From positions 729,877 to 793,876 of the forward strand of contig NZ_CP014309.1 of assembly GCF_001557535.2 (NCBI RefSeq): a stretch of DNA of 64,000 bases, given 5' to 3'. The position numbers and the translations under genes were made by a program. The notes beneath the pieces are model-generated. The model saw only the letters and a list, made by a program, of their open reading frames with translations. It did no database searches and had not been told where the DNA came from. Numbering within the stretch: position 1 is the first letter of the stretch; every line of letters begins with the position of its first letter. Shown piece after piece: positions 8,659-18,193 of the stretch. Origin of the DNA: Burkholderia sp. PAMC 26561 (GTDB taxonomy: Bacteria > Pseudomonadota > Gammaproteobacteria > Burkholderiales > Burkholderiaceae).

Positions 8659-9577
8659 CTAGTGTGACGCAGGGGGTTTGGATTGCAACGGGTTTGCCAG
8701 GTGCTCGACTTCCCACGCTCGACGATCTACGCCGTACGTGCCATAGCGAGCGCCGGCGTGACGCCGATGGTTGTGCGCAGGCGTGGGCCGAAGCCGAAGA
8801 TGCCCGATGCTGACCTGCTCAAGGCCATCCGTGACGATCTGGCGGCTTCGCCCTTCAAGGGCGAGGGGCATCGCAAGGTCTGGGCACGGCTGCGCATCCT
8901 GCATGACATCCGTGTCTCCCGGACCCGCGTGTTGCGGCTGATGCGGGAGCACAGTCTGCTCTCGCCGCATCGTCAAGCGCGAGGCGAACCCAACCTTCAC
9001 GACGGCCGGATTACAACTGATCGCCCCAATCAAATGTGGGGTACCGACGGCGTGCGCATCGCGACCGTGGACGACGGCATGGTGTGGATATTCTGCGCCG
9101 TCGATCACTGCGACGGCATGTGCACCGGCATTCATGCCGCGAAAATTGGTGACCGTTTCGCCGCCCTCGAGCCGATCTCCCAGGGGCTGCTGGGCGAGTT
9201 TGGCTCCGTGGGTGCCGACGCGGGTCGCGGGCTGTCGCTGCGCATGGATCATGGTTCGCAGTACACCTCGGACGACTTTCGCGACCAGATCAGGTTCTGG
9301 GGCATCGCGCCGAGCTACGCCTTCGTCGCCGAGCCGCAGACCAACGGCGTTGCCGAGCGATTCAATCGGACAATGAAGGAACAGGCTATTCATGGACGCA
9401 TCTTCGAAAACCTGGAGGAGGATCGTGCCGCCGCTGTCGCGTTCAAGGATCGATACAACCGCGACTGGCGTCTTGAAAAGCTGGGCTTCAAATCACCCCT
9501 CGAAGCCCGTCAGGAAAACCTGATTAAGCTGGCCGCCTGAACTGCAAAAGCGTGTCCAAACAACCGGAGCCGGTACA

Positions 9578-9592
9578 TTTGCCTGGTCGATT
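9578..9592 (+). repeat. 15-bp direct repeat flanking an IS3-family element, right copy
   Basis: Identical to 6487-6501 and directly outside the right terminal repeat of the outer IS3 element. Confidence 0.8.
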
Positions 9593-10259
9593 CGATGTCT
9601 AACTAATACCGCTTTAATCAGACGACGCTTGAGCATCGGCCGCTCGCTTTGCCGACTGCGGTTGAACCGTTGAACGCACAACAGAGGTGGCCCCATTCGT
9701 TCCGACAGTTTTTTTCGAATTTTTAGTGGAACGCCGGGCGCGCCGGACACCGTCGCCACATTGGCGGGCGACACGTCGCATTGCGCAGAGAAGGAATTGG
9801 CTAGAAAATTCAAAAAATATAAGGTCAGGACACTAAGCAAGGTTCGCCAGACGCCGAAACAAAATCCGTGTGTTGCTGTCGTAACTAATGCTCTCGCGGG
9901 CTTTCTCTTAGGCGCCCCGTGGGCAAGCCCCGACGGCGGACCCGCAGCGGACTCAGACGGCTACAGTCGCGCGGGGTCGCCTCTATCAATTTTGTTGAGA
10001 GCGATGATAGACGCGGACTTCTCGACATCGAAGAACACCCTCGCTTTTACTGCCCTTCTTGGGATGTTATCGTGACTGTCGTCGTGGTGAGGATGACCTC
10101 AAGGCGACGTTGAAGGCGGCCTGGGTCGCGTCAATCGATCGTTGAACGCCGGCCCGTCGTCCCCAACCCTATGCGCGCCTTTACTTACACGAAAGCAGCG
10201 ATGCGCCTTCTACCGGTGTCGCGAGCAGGCGGAAGAAGCGATGCGGGAGGCATGCACAT
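9593..10259. other. Non-coding or decayed region
   Basis: No gene is supported over about 670 bases. Short forward frames around 9919-10130 look like fragments of a decayed reading frame, but I cannot assign a family. Confidence 0.4.
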
Positions 10260-10764
10260 TCAGCCCGGTTGTCGAGTCAGCCATGTCCGCAGTTCGGCCC
10301 AACGTCGGCGCGTTAAGCCGTTGCTTGCGATGTCTTCGTCCAAGGTGACGGCGCCCGTAGCAATTGCGGCCTTCAGTTGCGTGACATTTTTCGATTCACT
10401 ACGCGAGCAATAGCGCCCGCGTGCTCCCCCGCAGTCCGGCGAAAGGTCCGAGCGCTGTGACCTCGCGTGTGATCCCGGCTTTGGCATGTTCGACCAATTG
10501 ATCGGCGAGCGCGATCCAGTATGCCGGTGCGCCAATCATCCGGTAGTGAAAACCGAGCGTCTTGCGATGCTCGGGCTCAAGCAAACCGGCGTCTTCCTGA
10601 GCCTGCTGCCCAATGAGCGCGCAGACTATCTTGAATGCCGACATTGAGGCCGCGGGCAGGCGCAATTGTCGGAGATGCCGGCATCGAGCGCTGACACCAT
10701 AAACGAACGGAAAGTTCCTGGCCTCACCTAAGGCTACGCTGAAGAACCTGCGGTTCTGTGACAT
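10260..10764 (-). pseudogene. Hypothetical protein gene with a frameshift
   Basis: Two minus-strand frames appear to be one gene. The first ends GPFAGLRGSTRALLLA at a stop near 10401 and the second continues SESKNVTQLKAAIATGAVTLDEDIASNGLTRRRWAELRTWLTRQPG. Skipping one T at about 10402 joins them into a protein of about 165 residues. The C-terminal part has the look of a small DNA-binding helix-turn-helix (AIATGAVTLDEDIASNGLTRRRW), and the middle (GLLEPEHRKTLGFHYRMIGAPAYWIALADQLVEHAKAG) is amphipathic helical. I do not recognise the family and give no function. The frameshift may be real or a sequencing artefact. Confidence 0.45.
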
Positions 10765-10870
10765 TCGAGTTCGCTGCTAAGTGAGATGATGAAAAGTCAC
10801 TCAATTGCATCGATTCATAGGCGTTTAAGTTCGGATTTCACCGCGCTTAAGCCCATTTTTAGGCGGTCTC

Positions 10871-11869
10871 CTAGACCTTCGGACGGAGTTGCCCCTTCAG
10901 TCGCGAGCGACTCATGTAAAGATTCGCCAGCGCCAGAGCAGCGAAAGCCCGATTAGCATTTTTCGCAAGTCCGCGATAGCGAACTTTGCCAAATCCCCAA
11001 AGCCGCTTCACCACCGCAAATACATGCTCTACCCGAGCGCGTATCTTTGATTTATTGTGATTCTTTGCCCGCTTGAGCTCATCGACTTCACCAAGGCGGT
11101 TTTTTACGCGGTCATTGGTAAAGTCTTTCGCCTTGGGCGCTTTGCTTGCCATCAGCTCCTTTTGGCTCGCATATGCACTGTCACCGTACACACGTTGTTC
11201 GTCCCCTTGGAGCAGATCAGGCAATGCGTGCTTGTCATGCACGTTTGCCGCTGTAACTACAGCGCTATGCGTCAGTCCCGTTTGACTGTCCACGCCGATA
11301 TGCAACTTCATTCCGAAATACCATTGCTGGCCTTTTCTCGTTTGATGCATCTCCGGATCGCGCGCCTTGTCTTTATTCTTCGTGGAACTCGGTGCGCCGA
11401 TAATCGTGGCGTCGACGATCGTGCCCGTGCCAATCTTTAGTCCCTGGCCTTGCAGCACTTCACTCACTTTCACGAACAGCTGCGCGCCGAGATCATGAGT
11501 TTCAAGAAGGCGGCGGAATTTCAATAGCGTCGTGCCATCCGGTACGCGTTCTCGCCCGAGGTCGATTCCCACGAAGCGCCGCAGTGCAGTGCTATCGAGC
11601 AATGCCTCTTCGCACGCAACATCCGCAAGATTGAACCAGTGCTGCACGAAATACATTCTTAACATGCGCTCCAGTCCAACCGAAGGACGTCCGCCCACGC
11701 CCTTCGGATAGTAAGGCTCGACCAACTCGCATAACTGCTCCCACGGAACCACCTTCTCCATGGTCGCAAGGAATACGTCGCGCTTGGTCGGCCGACGGTA
11801 AAGTTCGAAGTCCGTGCCTTGATCTTCTGCCATCGCTAGTGTGTGTTGTCTCATTCCAATTAAACGCAT
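10871..11869 (-). CDS. IS5-family transposase
   Basis: 332 residues, full length for the IS5 group. The N-terminal DUF772-type domain (KVVPWEQLCELVEPYYPKG, GRPSVGLERMLRMYFVQHWF) precedes the DDE domain: Asp in GTIVDATIIGAPSSTK, Asp in QRVYGDSAYAS and Glu in RARVEHVFAVVKRLWGFGKVRYRGLAKN. The reading is uninterrupted, so the enzyme may be active. I could not locate convincing terminal inverted repeats by eye, so the element boundaries are left open. On its right side it adjoins an IS30 transposase fragment. An ATG five codons in (11854) is an alternative start. Confidence 0.9.
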   Translation of the reverse strand: MRLIGMRQHTLAMAEDQGTDFELYRRPTKRDVFLATMEKVVPWEQLCELVEPYYPKGVGGRPSVGLERMLRMYFVQHWFNLADVACEEALLDSTALRRFVGIDLGRERVPDGTTLLKFRRLLETHDLGAQLFVKVSEVLQGQGLKIGTGTIVDATIIGAPSSTKNKDKARDPEMHQTRKGQQWYFGMKLHIGVDSQTGLTHSAVVTAANVHDKHALPDLLQGDEQRVYGDSAYASQKELMASKAPKAKDFTNDRVKNRLGEVDELKRAKNHNKSKIRARVEHVFAVVKRLWGFGKVRYRGLAKNANRAFAALALANLYMSRSRLKGQLRPKV

Positions 11870-11984
11870 TGTCAGCCAAGATCGTTGATCTTTTTCAGCA
11901 TTGCCCTAACGGGCAGGCGCTGGATTTGCATCCGAGGTACCCGACGTCATCCGCGGATTCCTCCCAAAGGTATGGACATGAGCG

Positions 11985-12124
11985 ACGTCTCGCATCAGGA
12001 ACTCACTGCCATTGAGCATGCCCTCAATCATCGCCCTCGCAAAATCCTCGGCTTCCAGTCTCACTACGAAGTATTCTTTCAACTCAAGCAAGATCTCATT
12101 GCCCATGTCGCACTTCAAGTTTGA
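11985..12124 (+). pseudogene. IS30-family transposase, C-terminal fragment
   Basis: The last 45 or so residues (LTAIEHALNHRPRKILGFQSHYEVFF...VALQV) match the end of IS30-type transposases, where NxRPRKxLGxxxPYEVF is characteristic. Everything upstream is missing, apparently replaced by the IS5-family element that ends a short distance to the left. It is a dead fragment. Confidence 0.7.
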
Positions 12125-12146
12125 AACCGCCCTCCTACGATAAATT

Positions 12147-12428
12147 ATGACCAATCCGATTATTCCCCTTCATGCCGCGGACTTGCGCGTTGTCTTGGCG
12201 TCGCTCTCACGCTTGGCCGAAGCCGAAACAACGGCCGGAAGTTATTCAGACGGCCTGCGCGAGGACGTTGAGCGCCTGCTTCTCGATGTCGATCGCTTGC
12301 CGAATTCGAATCCGTCGAGTAAAAAACTTTTGTCGCTGTCAATAGAGCTATTCAAAGCAGGTGAAATCCGTGCGGCGCTTCTCGGGGCGGACGAAGCCTT
12401 AGCCTTGAAAATCCCAGCTTCTTTTTGA
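12147..12428 (+). CDS. Hypothetical protein
   Basis: 93 residues, predicted to be soluble and mostly helical (DLRVVLASLSRLAEAETTAGSYSDGLREDVERLLLDVDRL, then KKLLSLSIELFKAGEIRAALLGADEALALK). I do not recognise a family. The steady helical periodicity and moderate base composition make it more plausible as a gene than neighbouring frames, but it has no clear partner and sits among IS remnants. Treat it as a possible small gene only. Confidence 0.35.
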   Translation: MTNPIIPLHAADLRVVLASLSRLAEAETTAGSYSDGLREDVERLLLDVDRLPNSNPSSKKLLSLSIELFKAGEIRAALLGADEALALKIPASF

Positions 12429-13104
12429 TTGTTTCATTCTGGTGTAAGTCGGCAACTCTGTGCCTATGCCGGGCCTTTGAGGCTCGGCGTGTCCACATAT
12501 GTCTGAGCCTTTGAATCGCTGCCACGCAGGTTTTTCTGCGCATGCGCTGTCAATGCTTCATTCCCTCGCGGCATCTTATGACGCGGCAGCCGGATCGTCA
12601 AAACGCATCCTGGCTCGCCACATCATGTAAGCAGGTCACACCCGTGCAACGCAGCAAATGCCCCAACCTCGGACAATGAGGCGATGCCGCCGGCTGGCCC
12701 GGCGGACGACGGCGAGAAAGCTTTGATGGAGGCCGAAAACGGTCGCACCCCAGTACTAGCCTGTCGTTCCTGCGCGCGTCGAGGTCCGACCCGCCCAAAC
12801 TACGCCGGACCTCTGTCGCCTCTATTGCACGCCCCGGGCTGCCGGCCACGACGTTTAACACTGGGATTGATCGCTCTCGCCTGCTAACAGCCGCTCAATG
12901 TCTTTGGCTAACCCGAGCACGGCCGCTTCCCGCTCAAGCGAATCAACCGGGAGCTCTCGCGGTAAGCTTTTTCTCTGCGCAACGCGAATCGAGATGACGG
13001 TTTGAGCAGAACGACTGCCTGCGCGCTCAGCTCGGCATCACGAAACAATGGCAACTCGTCATCCATCACATCCCCGCGTTGGCCTCGACATCATTCGAAA
13101 CTAT
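12429..13104. other. Region without a supported gene
   Basis: About 680 bases between a hypothetical gene and flhD. Short frames on both strands lack family features. In particular no flhC follows flhD on the minus strand. Confidence 0.45.
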
Positions 13105-13428
13105 TCACACGGACAACGCTGCCCCTCGGCTTACGGCAAACGGCAGTTTTGACTCCGCAGGCGTAACTTTGATCTGCTCATCCGCACGAAGCAGCGACGA
13201 TAATATGGACTGTTCATCGAACCGAAAAGCGCAGAGCAGGTGAGGCGCTGTAGAGAGCTTTACAGTCTGAGCCATCGTCAAGTCAACAAGAATATCCGCC
13301 ACACGTCCTGTCACGCCGAGTCGCACCTCGCTTCCCGCACGGTCCAAACGTAGCATTTTCTGCGCAAGCAGAACGTACGAAAGGTTGATTTCCCGGATTG
13401 AGTTGGCGGAATCATTTGTAGTGTTCAT
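13105..13428 (-). CDS. flhD: FlhD-type flagellar transcriptional activator, orphan
   Basis: 107 residues, the usual size for FlhD. The central signature is clear: IREINLSYVLLAQKMLRLDRA, then RLGVTGRVADILVDLTMAQTVKLSTAPHLLCAFRFDEQSILSSLL. FlhD forms the FlhD4C2 complex with FlhC to activate class II flagellar operons in proteobacteria. Here no flhC lies downstream and no flagellar gene is nearby. The C-terminal tail after about residue 85 is unlike typical FlhD. It could therefore pair with a chromosomal FlhC, compete with the housekeeping FlhD, or have another target. The neighbouring signalling genes (hybrid kinase, GGDEF/EAL, MCPs) make a link to motility plausible but this is inference. 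Confidence 0.85.
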   Translation of the reverse strand: MNTTNDSANSIREINLSYVLLAQKMLRLDRAGSEVRLGVTGRVADILVDLTMAQTVKLSTAPHLLCAFRFDEQSILSSLLRADEQIKVTPAESKLPFAVSRGAALSV

Positions 13429-14035
13429 GGCCCTGTCCTCGGATCAGCGATTAACCTAACGTGCTACTTTTTCAGTATTTATTGCCGATCTCAATTCGCA
13501 TGTGGTAACTAGGACTGATTGTGGCTTTCGCCTAGTTGTTCCGCAGGTGTCGCTGCCGATTTATTTTATTCAGCAGATGCCTCAACAGAATTTATTGCCG
13601 GAAGTCCTGCGGTGACCATGCAACCGCTATCAGCCTTATTTTTGAAGCCGGCCTGCCTTGGTATTCGACGGAAGATTCCGATCGGCGGCGCCGACACGTC
13701 GCGTCTGAAAGCACATACGACGTCGCATTGGAAGCGCACCATGTGGGTCTGGACGCGCGACCGGCGCGTCTGCGAATAGGTAAAAAACCTTTAAGGGTTT
13801 AAATAGCAGAAATTCGGCAAATCAGGAGATTAGAGGGATATACGCTTTCGAATCCGGCAGGTCATCGGATAGAGCGAAAAAGGCGATGATTGCTTCCGCT
13901 TATGATTTCGTCAACTGCCAGCACACAGGGGTCCTGTACAGGTAGCGATGCGTCAGTCGGCCCTGGCCCGCGGTTGCGAGTTCTGGAATAAATCTGCATT
14001 GAAACTTGGACACTAAAAGGCACGCAAACAATGTT
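13429..14035. other. Intergenic region upstream of flhD and the kinase duplication
   Basis: No gene is supported. The sequence should include the minus-strand flhD promoter. The duplicated kinase segment begins at about 14036. Confidence 0.4.
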
Positions 14036-14101
14036 GCAACCAGCGCTTTATCGAAACACCATTTCATTCGAAACAAGGGCACATCAGATACACATTATTT
14101 C

Positions 14102-14130
14102 TTGTGAATACATTTGAAAGGGAATATAAC
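14102..14130 (+). promoter_or_regulatory. Putative sigma-70-type promoter of the hybrid kinase, copy A
   Basis: TTGTGA at 14102-14107 and TATAAC at 14125-14130 are separated by 17 bases. The same arrangement (TTGTGA, 17 bases, TATAAG) is kept in copy B at 58891-58919 although the surrounding bases have drifted, which supports function. It leaves a leader of about 260 bases before the ATG at 14400. Confidence 0.4.
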
Positions 14131-14399
14131 TTGATGCAGAATGCATTAGTCGGCCGCAACATCACATCAAACTTTACGGCGTCTACCGAATACATACATC
14201 CGCTGCTCTCCATTAGGACTCGAACAGCAATTGGCGCATCACCCTTAGTGTTCCTGCGTTGAGCGCGCTTGGTACACCACCTCATTTACACGCGCAGCAC
14301 AATAGCGTGGCAGTCAATCCTTTGCTACTTGCATCGCCGTGTTTTTTAACGAGCTACGGGTCAATGGCACCCGCGCGGCAACACATTATGGAATTTTGA

Positions 14400-16721
14400 A
14401 TGAACATAGATCGTCAGCCGCCGGTGGCCTATGACTTCGGGAGACCGGGGCATCCCGACCTAATCCCGTTCGATTCGGTTATTACTGTTGACGTTACGGG
14501 ACGTGTGCTTTGGATGAACGCGCAAGCAGAGAGCCTGACTGAGTGGAGTGTTGCAGACGCGCGCGGTAGAACACTGCAGCACGTTTTTGCAACGGAAAAT
14601 GACCCTGTGGGGTTGTTCGAAATCTCCAGGAAGATTTCACCAGAATGCAATTCGCGGTCGATCGGTGGAGCAGTTTCGACCAAGAGCGGCTTGTCAAAAT
14701 ACGTGATTGGCAGCGCAATCGATTTGAACCCGCCTCAAGGGGTAGCCACGGGACTTTTAGTCTTTGCAGAGGAGATCCGGTCAAGAAATCAAAATTCTAT
14801 TTTCGCGGAAAAACACAGCGCGGCGCAGAGCGTAATCGATTCGCTACCTTTCCCGCTTTTGGTTTTGAATACTGATCTAAGCATTAATGCAGCAAACCCT
14901 GATTTTTATCATACCTTCGGTGTCACGGCTGCAGAGACGCTCGGGGTCAAGCTAGATGCATTAGGAAACGGTCAGTGGGCCAAAATCGATGTTGCCGGGG
15001 TTTTGGAGGGGCTTATACAAGGCCAGCCGGGGAGCCGACGCTGTCTCGTCGAGGATTTCTTTCCCTCCCTAGGCAAACGCACGATGCAAGTGAGTGCCAC
15101 GGCTCTCAGCTTGTTCGGCCAGACAGAAGATCTGATTTTAGTGATTATTGAAGACGTCTCGGAACGTCAGACGGCGGAGCGCGCATTACGAGACTCTGAA
15201 TTGCGTTATCGACGACTGTTCGAGACGGCCAAAGACGGCATCCTCATTCTTGATGCTCAGACGCTTGTCATCGTCGATGCCAATCGCTACATCGCTGATC
15301 TTCTTGGTTATTCCCACGGTGCGCTGGTCGGGAAAGAGCTCTGGGAAATCGGGTTCTTTGCCGACAAAGAAGCAAGTCAGGCCACCTACACGCATCTGCA
15401 GCAATACGGGTATGTCCGTTACGATAGTCTCCCGCTGAAGACCATTGCAGGAAAGCCGGCCGAGGTGGAATTCATCAGTAATGTTTACTTGGTCGCCGGC
15501 CAGCCGATCGCTCAATGCAATATCCGTGATATCAGCGATCGATTGCGCATGCAAGACGTTCTGAAGCAGCAGGCAGCAGCGCTTACAGAATTGCACCATA
15601 AGAAGGATGAGTTTCTTGCGATGCTCAGCCATGAGCTCCGCAACCCCCTTGCTCCTATCACCAACGCTGTCCGGCTCCTGCGCCACCACGAAATCAAAGA
15701 CGCAACAATGGACCGTGCGTGCGTCATCATCGAGCGGCAACTCGTTCAGTTGACGCGACTGGTCGATGATTTGGTCGAAGTGTCGAGGATTACGACCGGA
15801 CGGGTGCGCTTGAGGATTGAGCGCGTGACCATCCAGGAAATCTTGGGTCGAGCCCTCGAGACAACTCAACCGCTGATTGAACAACGGCGCCACATAGTCT
15901 CGGTGTCGCTTGGCGAGAACCTAATATGGATCAACGGAGATGCATCGCGGCTCGAACAGGCGATGGTCAACCTTCTAGCAAACGCGGCCAAATACACGGA
16001 TGAAGGCGGCACAATAGCATTGTCGGTCGAGGTTGAGGAGACGTATTGCGTCGTGCGCATAAAAGATAGCGGCGTCGGCATAGCTCAGGAATTACTACCT
16101 CATATTTACGAACTCTTCACACAAGCAGAACGGTCCCTTGCACGCTCCCGCGGTGGACTGGGGATCGGCCTTGCGTTGGTAAAACGTATCGTGGAAATGC
16201 ACGATGGGATCATCGCCGTTCATAGCGTCTTGAACGAAGGGACGGAATTTGTGATACGCATGCCCATCGCAATATCGTCAGCAAAGCTCGCGTTGCCGGT
16301 GACCGAATCAAGTATCGAATCATCGACCGCATTGCGTATTCTCGTAGTGGATGACAACGTCGACACGGCAGAGAGTATGGCGATGCTGGTGGGAATGCTC
16401 GGGCATGCCGTGAGGACGGAGCACGATGGCAATAGCGCACTTCGAGCCGCCTCCGAATTTCGACCTGACGTAGTGCTTCTCGACATAGGCTTGCCCGGGC
16501 TTAACGGCTACGAGGTTGCATCGCGGATCAGAGAACAACCGAGCCTCGACCACACGGTTCTTGTCGCAATTACTGGATATGGCCACGAAACAGATCGACA
16601 GCTTGGGTTGAAGGCTGGAATCGATCATTACCTAGTCAAGCCTGTTGACTTTGATCGAGTGCGACGCATCTTGGGGACAGTCGCCGATCGAGCTGTCACG
16701 CCGACACACTTGGAACCGTAA
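14400..16721 (+). CDS. Hybrid sensor histidine kinase (PAS-PAS-PAS-HisKA-HATPase-REC), copy A
   Basis: 773 residues, no membrane segment, so a cytoplasmic sensor. PAS-like domains lie at about 20-125, 140-255 and 265-380; the last ends with CNIRDISDRLRMQ and leads into a helix. HisKA has the H-box SHELRNPLAPI with phospho-acceptor His411. The ATPase domain keeps the N-box (NLLANAAKYT, 524), G1 (DSGVGI, 556) and G2 (GGLGIGL, 585). A receiver domain at 645-765 has the acidic pair DD (651-652), phospho-acceptor Asp695 in LLDIGLPG and Lys747 in YLVKP. It lacks an output domain, so phosphate must pass to an unknown partner; no response regulator is next to it. A nearly identical paralogue is at 59186 and a fragment at 45020. 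Confidence 0.93.
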   Translation: MNIDRQPPVAYDFGRPGHPDLIPFDSVITVDVTGRVLWMNAQAESLTEWSVADARGRTLQHVFATENDPVGLFEISRKISPECNSRSIGGAVSTKSGLSKYVIGSAIDLNPPQGVATGLLVFAEEIRSRNQNSIFAEKHSAAQSVIDSLPFPLLVLNTDLSINAANPDFYHTFGVTAAETLGVKLDALGNGQWAKIDVAGVLEGLIQGQPGSRRCLVEDFFPSLGKRTMQVSATALSLFGQTEDLILVIIEDVSERQTAERALRDSELRYRRLFETAKDGILILDAQTLVIVDANRYIADLLGYSHGALVGKELWEIGFFADKEASQATYTHLQQYGYVRYDSLPLKTIAGKPAEVEFISNVYLVAGQPIAQCNIRDISDRLRMQDVLKQQAAALTELHHKKDEFLAMLSHELRNPLAPITNAVRLLRHHEIKDATMDRACVIIERQLVQLTRLVDDLVEVSRITTGRVRLRIERVTIQEILGRALETTQPLIEQRRHIVSVSLGENLIWINGDASRLEQAMVNLLANAAKYTDEGGTIALSVEVEETYCVVRIKDSGVGIAQELLPHIYELFTQAERSLARSRGGLGIGLALVKRIVEMHDGIIAVHSVLNEGTEFVIRMPIAISSAKLALPVTESSIESSTALRILVVDDNVDTAESMAMLVGMLGHAVRTEHDGNSALRAASEFRPDVVLLDIGLPGLNGYEVASRIREQPSLDHTVLVAITGYGHETDRQLGLKAGIDHYLVKPVDFDRVRRILGTVADRAVTPTHLEP

Positions 16722-17475
16722 GGCAGCGGAATCCGATAGGGCCTTTCGCAACGCGAAACGAGTCATCTGCCGCCGCGTCTCCGTACGGTCAGCCATGTCC
16801 ATCGAAACCCTTAAATACACAAGTTATCCCCCGCTTACTCACATCAATTAGCAACACATTCTTTCATGCCGCCATCTTTGGGTGAGGCAGAGGCAATTAA
16901 TAAAAAAGCCGGCCACAGCAGCTAACGGCAAAGGATACCGATGCCGAGGGCGGCAACCAGTATCCGAGAGATCGATGCTACAACGGCGGTGTGGATGACA
17001 GCACCGGTGCCGTCGAACACTTTGATCGCTTTGTCACGAACATTTCTGCCTTTTGCTCAGCCGCCTGCAAAAAGAGCGGAAGCCTTTCGAAATATCGCGT
17101 GGTCGATCACATCTCGGGAAATGTCCGGCGGCTTGGTATGCTCTTCCCCGCCTTCCACTCTGGAGAGCTTCTTCCGCCGGGTCCGTGATACAAGAATGCT
17201 CTCAACGTCAATCCCCTTTTGCGCGAAAACGAGCTTTCTAACGATCAGAGTGTAGACTTGCCGACGAGGTTCGGCTTGACCTGGGTCAACGAATGCAGAC
17301 ATTGGCGATGCGGTCTTTGGTCGCCGGCGTCCGACAATCCCTAGTTGGCGTCCACGCGGCATGCTGCTATGTGTTGAGTAGTTTCCGACTCTATCGAAAC
17401 CGCACGACGGCTTCTATCATCAGCAACATCATTTATTGCATTCTCCAAGCATTCCTGATCGGTCCCGGAGACATC
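16722..17475. other. Downstream region of the kinase, shared by both copies
   Basis: About 750 bases without a supported gene. They are conserved between the duplicated segments, including TAATAAAAAAGCCGGCCACAG near 16900 and 61690, but the short frames inside differ between copies, arguing against coding function. Confidence 0.45.
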
Positions 17476-17947
17476 ATGGCGTTCATAGTCAATGACAGCG
17501 AGCTACAAAAGGCTGTTCTACCCGAACTTGCCTAGGAACCGAGCGTCACCGCTGCATATGTCGGCGTTACGGCAGCCAGCATCGTCACGTTGACCGGCAC
17601 GTTGCATCGTTTGCGGAAAAACATCCCTCCGATGCGGCTGCGCTGCGCCTGAAGGGTGTCGAGGCGGTTGCGGACAACATCCAAGTCCACCTTGCCTTTG
17701 ACGCGAAGCGCAGGGACGACGACATTGCAGCGGCGATCGTAAATCGGCTGGCCTGGGACGTCTCCGTTCCTCCGACGCGGTCGGGGTCTATGTGGAAAAC
17801 GGTTGGATAACACTCAGCGGCAGCGTGGACCGGCATTTACATAGAGAAGCTGCCGTTCAGGACGTTCGACGGCTTCTAGGCGTGAACGACCATATAACCC
17901 TAAACGTCCCAATTAACGTGTTACAGGTCCACGGAAATCTCACGTAA
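17476..17947 (+). pseudogene. BON-domain protein, decayed
   Basis: From ATG 17476 the frame reads MAFIVNDSELQKAVLPELA, then a TAG at 17533 where BON proteins usually have Trp (ELxWEPSV), then EPSVTAAYVGVTAASIVTLTGTLHR. Two later single-base shifts (near 17610 and 17770) must be undone to recover FAEKHPSDAAALRLKGVEAVADNIQVHLAFD, DDDIAAAIVNRLAWDVSVP and YVENGWITLSGSVDRHLHREAAVQDVRRLLGVNDHITL. This is the double BON repeat of OsmY-like periplasmic or cytoplasmic stress proteins. With one stop and two frameshifts it is clearly dead. The duplicate at 62267 is also broken, at a different codon. Confidence 0.8.
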
Positions 17948-18193
17948 GCCTTAAAGCGTTTTTGGTCCGACTCCCGCAATATTTCGGTGACGGCAAGCGG
18001 CGCAACGCTGCGACTTGAGCTCGGGCAATTGCCGAGGCTGCAGGTGGATTTCTAGGCATTGCAAGCCGTGTTTCGAGCGCGGAAAGAATCGCGCTGGCTC
18101 AACTTGAAAAGTCCTTTTTCGTAGGCGGGTAGAACACATTGTTACTGCCGATGATATCAACGCCATAGCCGTCAAATTAACACCTCCTCCAGG

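Larger units (their letters stand above)
6995..8676 (-). mobile_element. IS3-family element (copy 1), inserted in the outer IS3 element
   Basis: The ends were placed by comparison with the related copy at 54975-56654 and by the target duplication: TTTG at 6991-6994 and again at 8677-8680. The left end begins CGGTAGATTTCAAGC, the right end finishes GTGACGCAGGGGG, and 20 bases or less inside both ends is the inverted repeat CTAGATGTCGCCTC. Length is 1682 bp. It contains overlapping orfA and orfB on the minus strand and appears complete. Confidence 0.88.
6955..9540 (+). pseudogene. IS3-family transposase OrfB split by an insertion
   Basis: The first 14 codons (MSHEISVSVGKPFG) lie at 6955-6994 and the remainder continues from 8681. 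Excising the inserted 1682 bp plus one TTTG duplication restores one uninterrupted frame through KPF-GLQRVCQVLDFPRS to the stop at 9540, about 299 residues. The DDE integrase core is visible: Asp in MWGTDGVRI, Asp in LRMDHGSQYTS and Glu in TNGVAERFNR. A TTG at 8683 could start a product lacking only the first few residues, so a near-complete transposase from the second part cannot be fully excluded. Confidence 0.85.
6502..9577 (+). mobile_element. IS3-family element interrupted by a second IS3-family element
   Basis: The left end TGCGGCGCCTCCGG runs on to TTTGGACAC, and the inverted right end reads TGTACCGGCTCCGG and then TTTGGACAC. These are imperfect terminal inverted repeats with TG/CA tips. 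It carries orfA and orfB in + orientation, and orfB is split by the insertion at 6995-8676. Removing that insertion and one TTTG copy leaves an element of about 1.39 kb, a normal size for IS3-family elements. Confidence 0.8.
14036..17530 (+). repeat. 3.5-kb direct duplication, copy A (kinase module)
   Basis: Sequence similarity with 58818-62330 starts near CGCTTTA(T/C)(C/T)GAAACAC, covers a putative promoter, the whole hybrid kinase gene, about 750 downstream bases and the start of a BON-domain gene. The copies are in the same orientation about 44.8 kb apart, and differ by scattered substitutions and small indels, so the duplication is not recent. A third, truncated piece of the kinase lies at 45020-45887 in inverted orientation. 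Confidence 0.85.
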
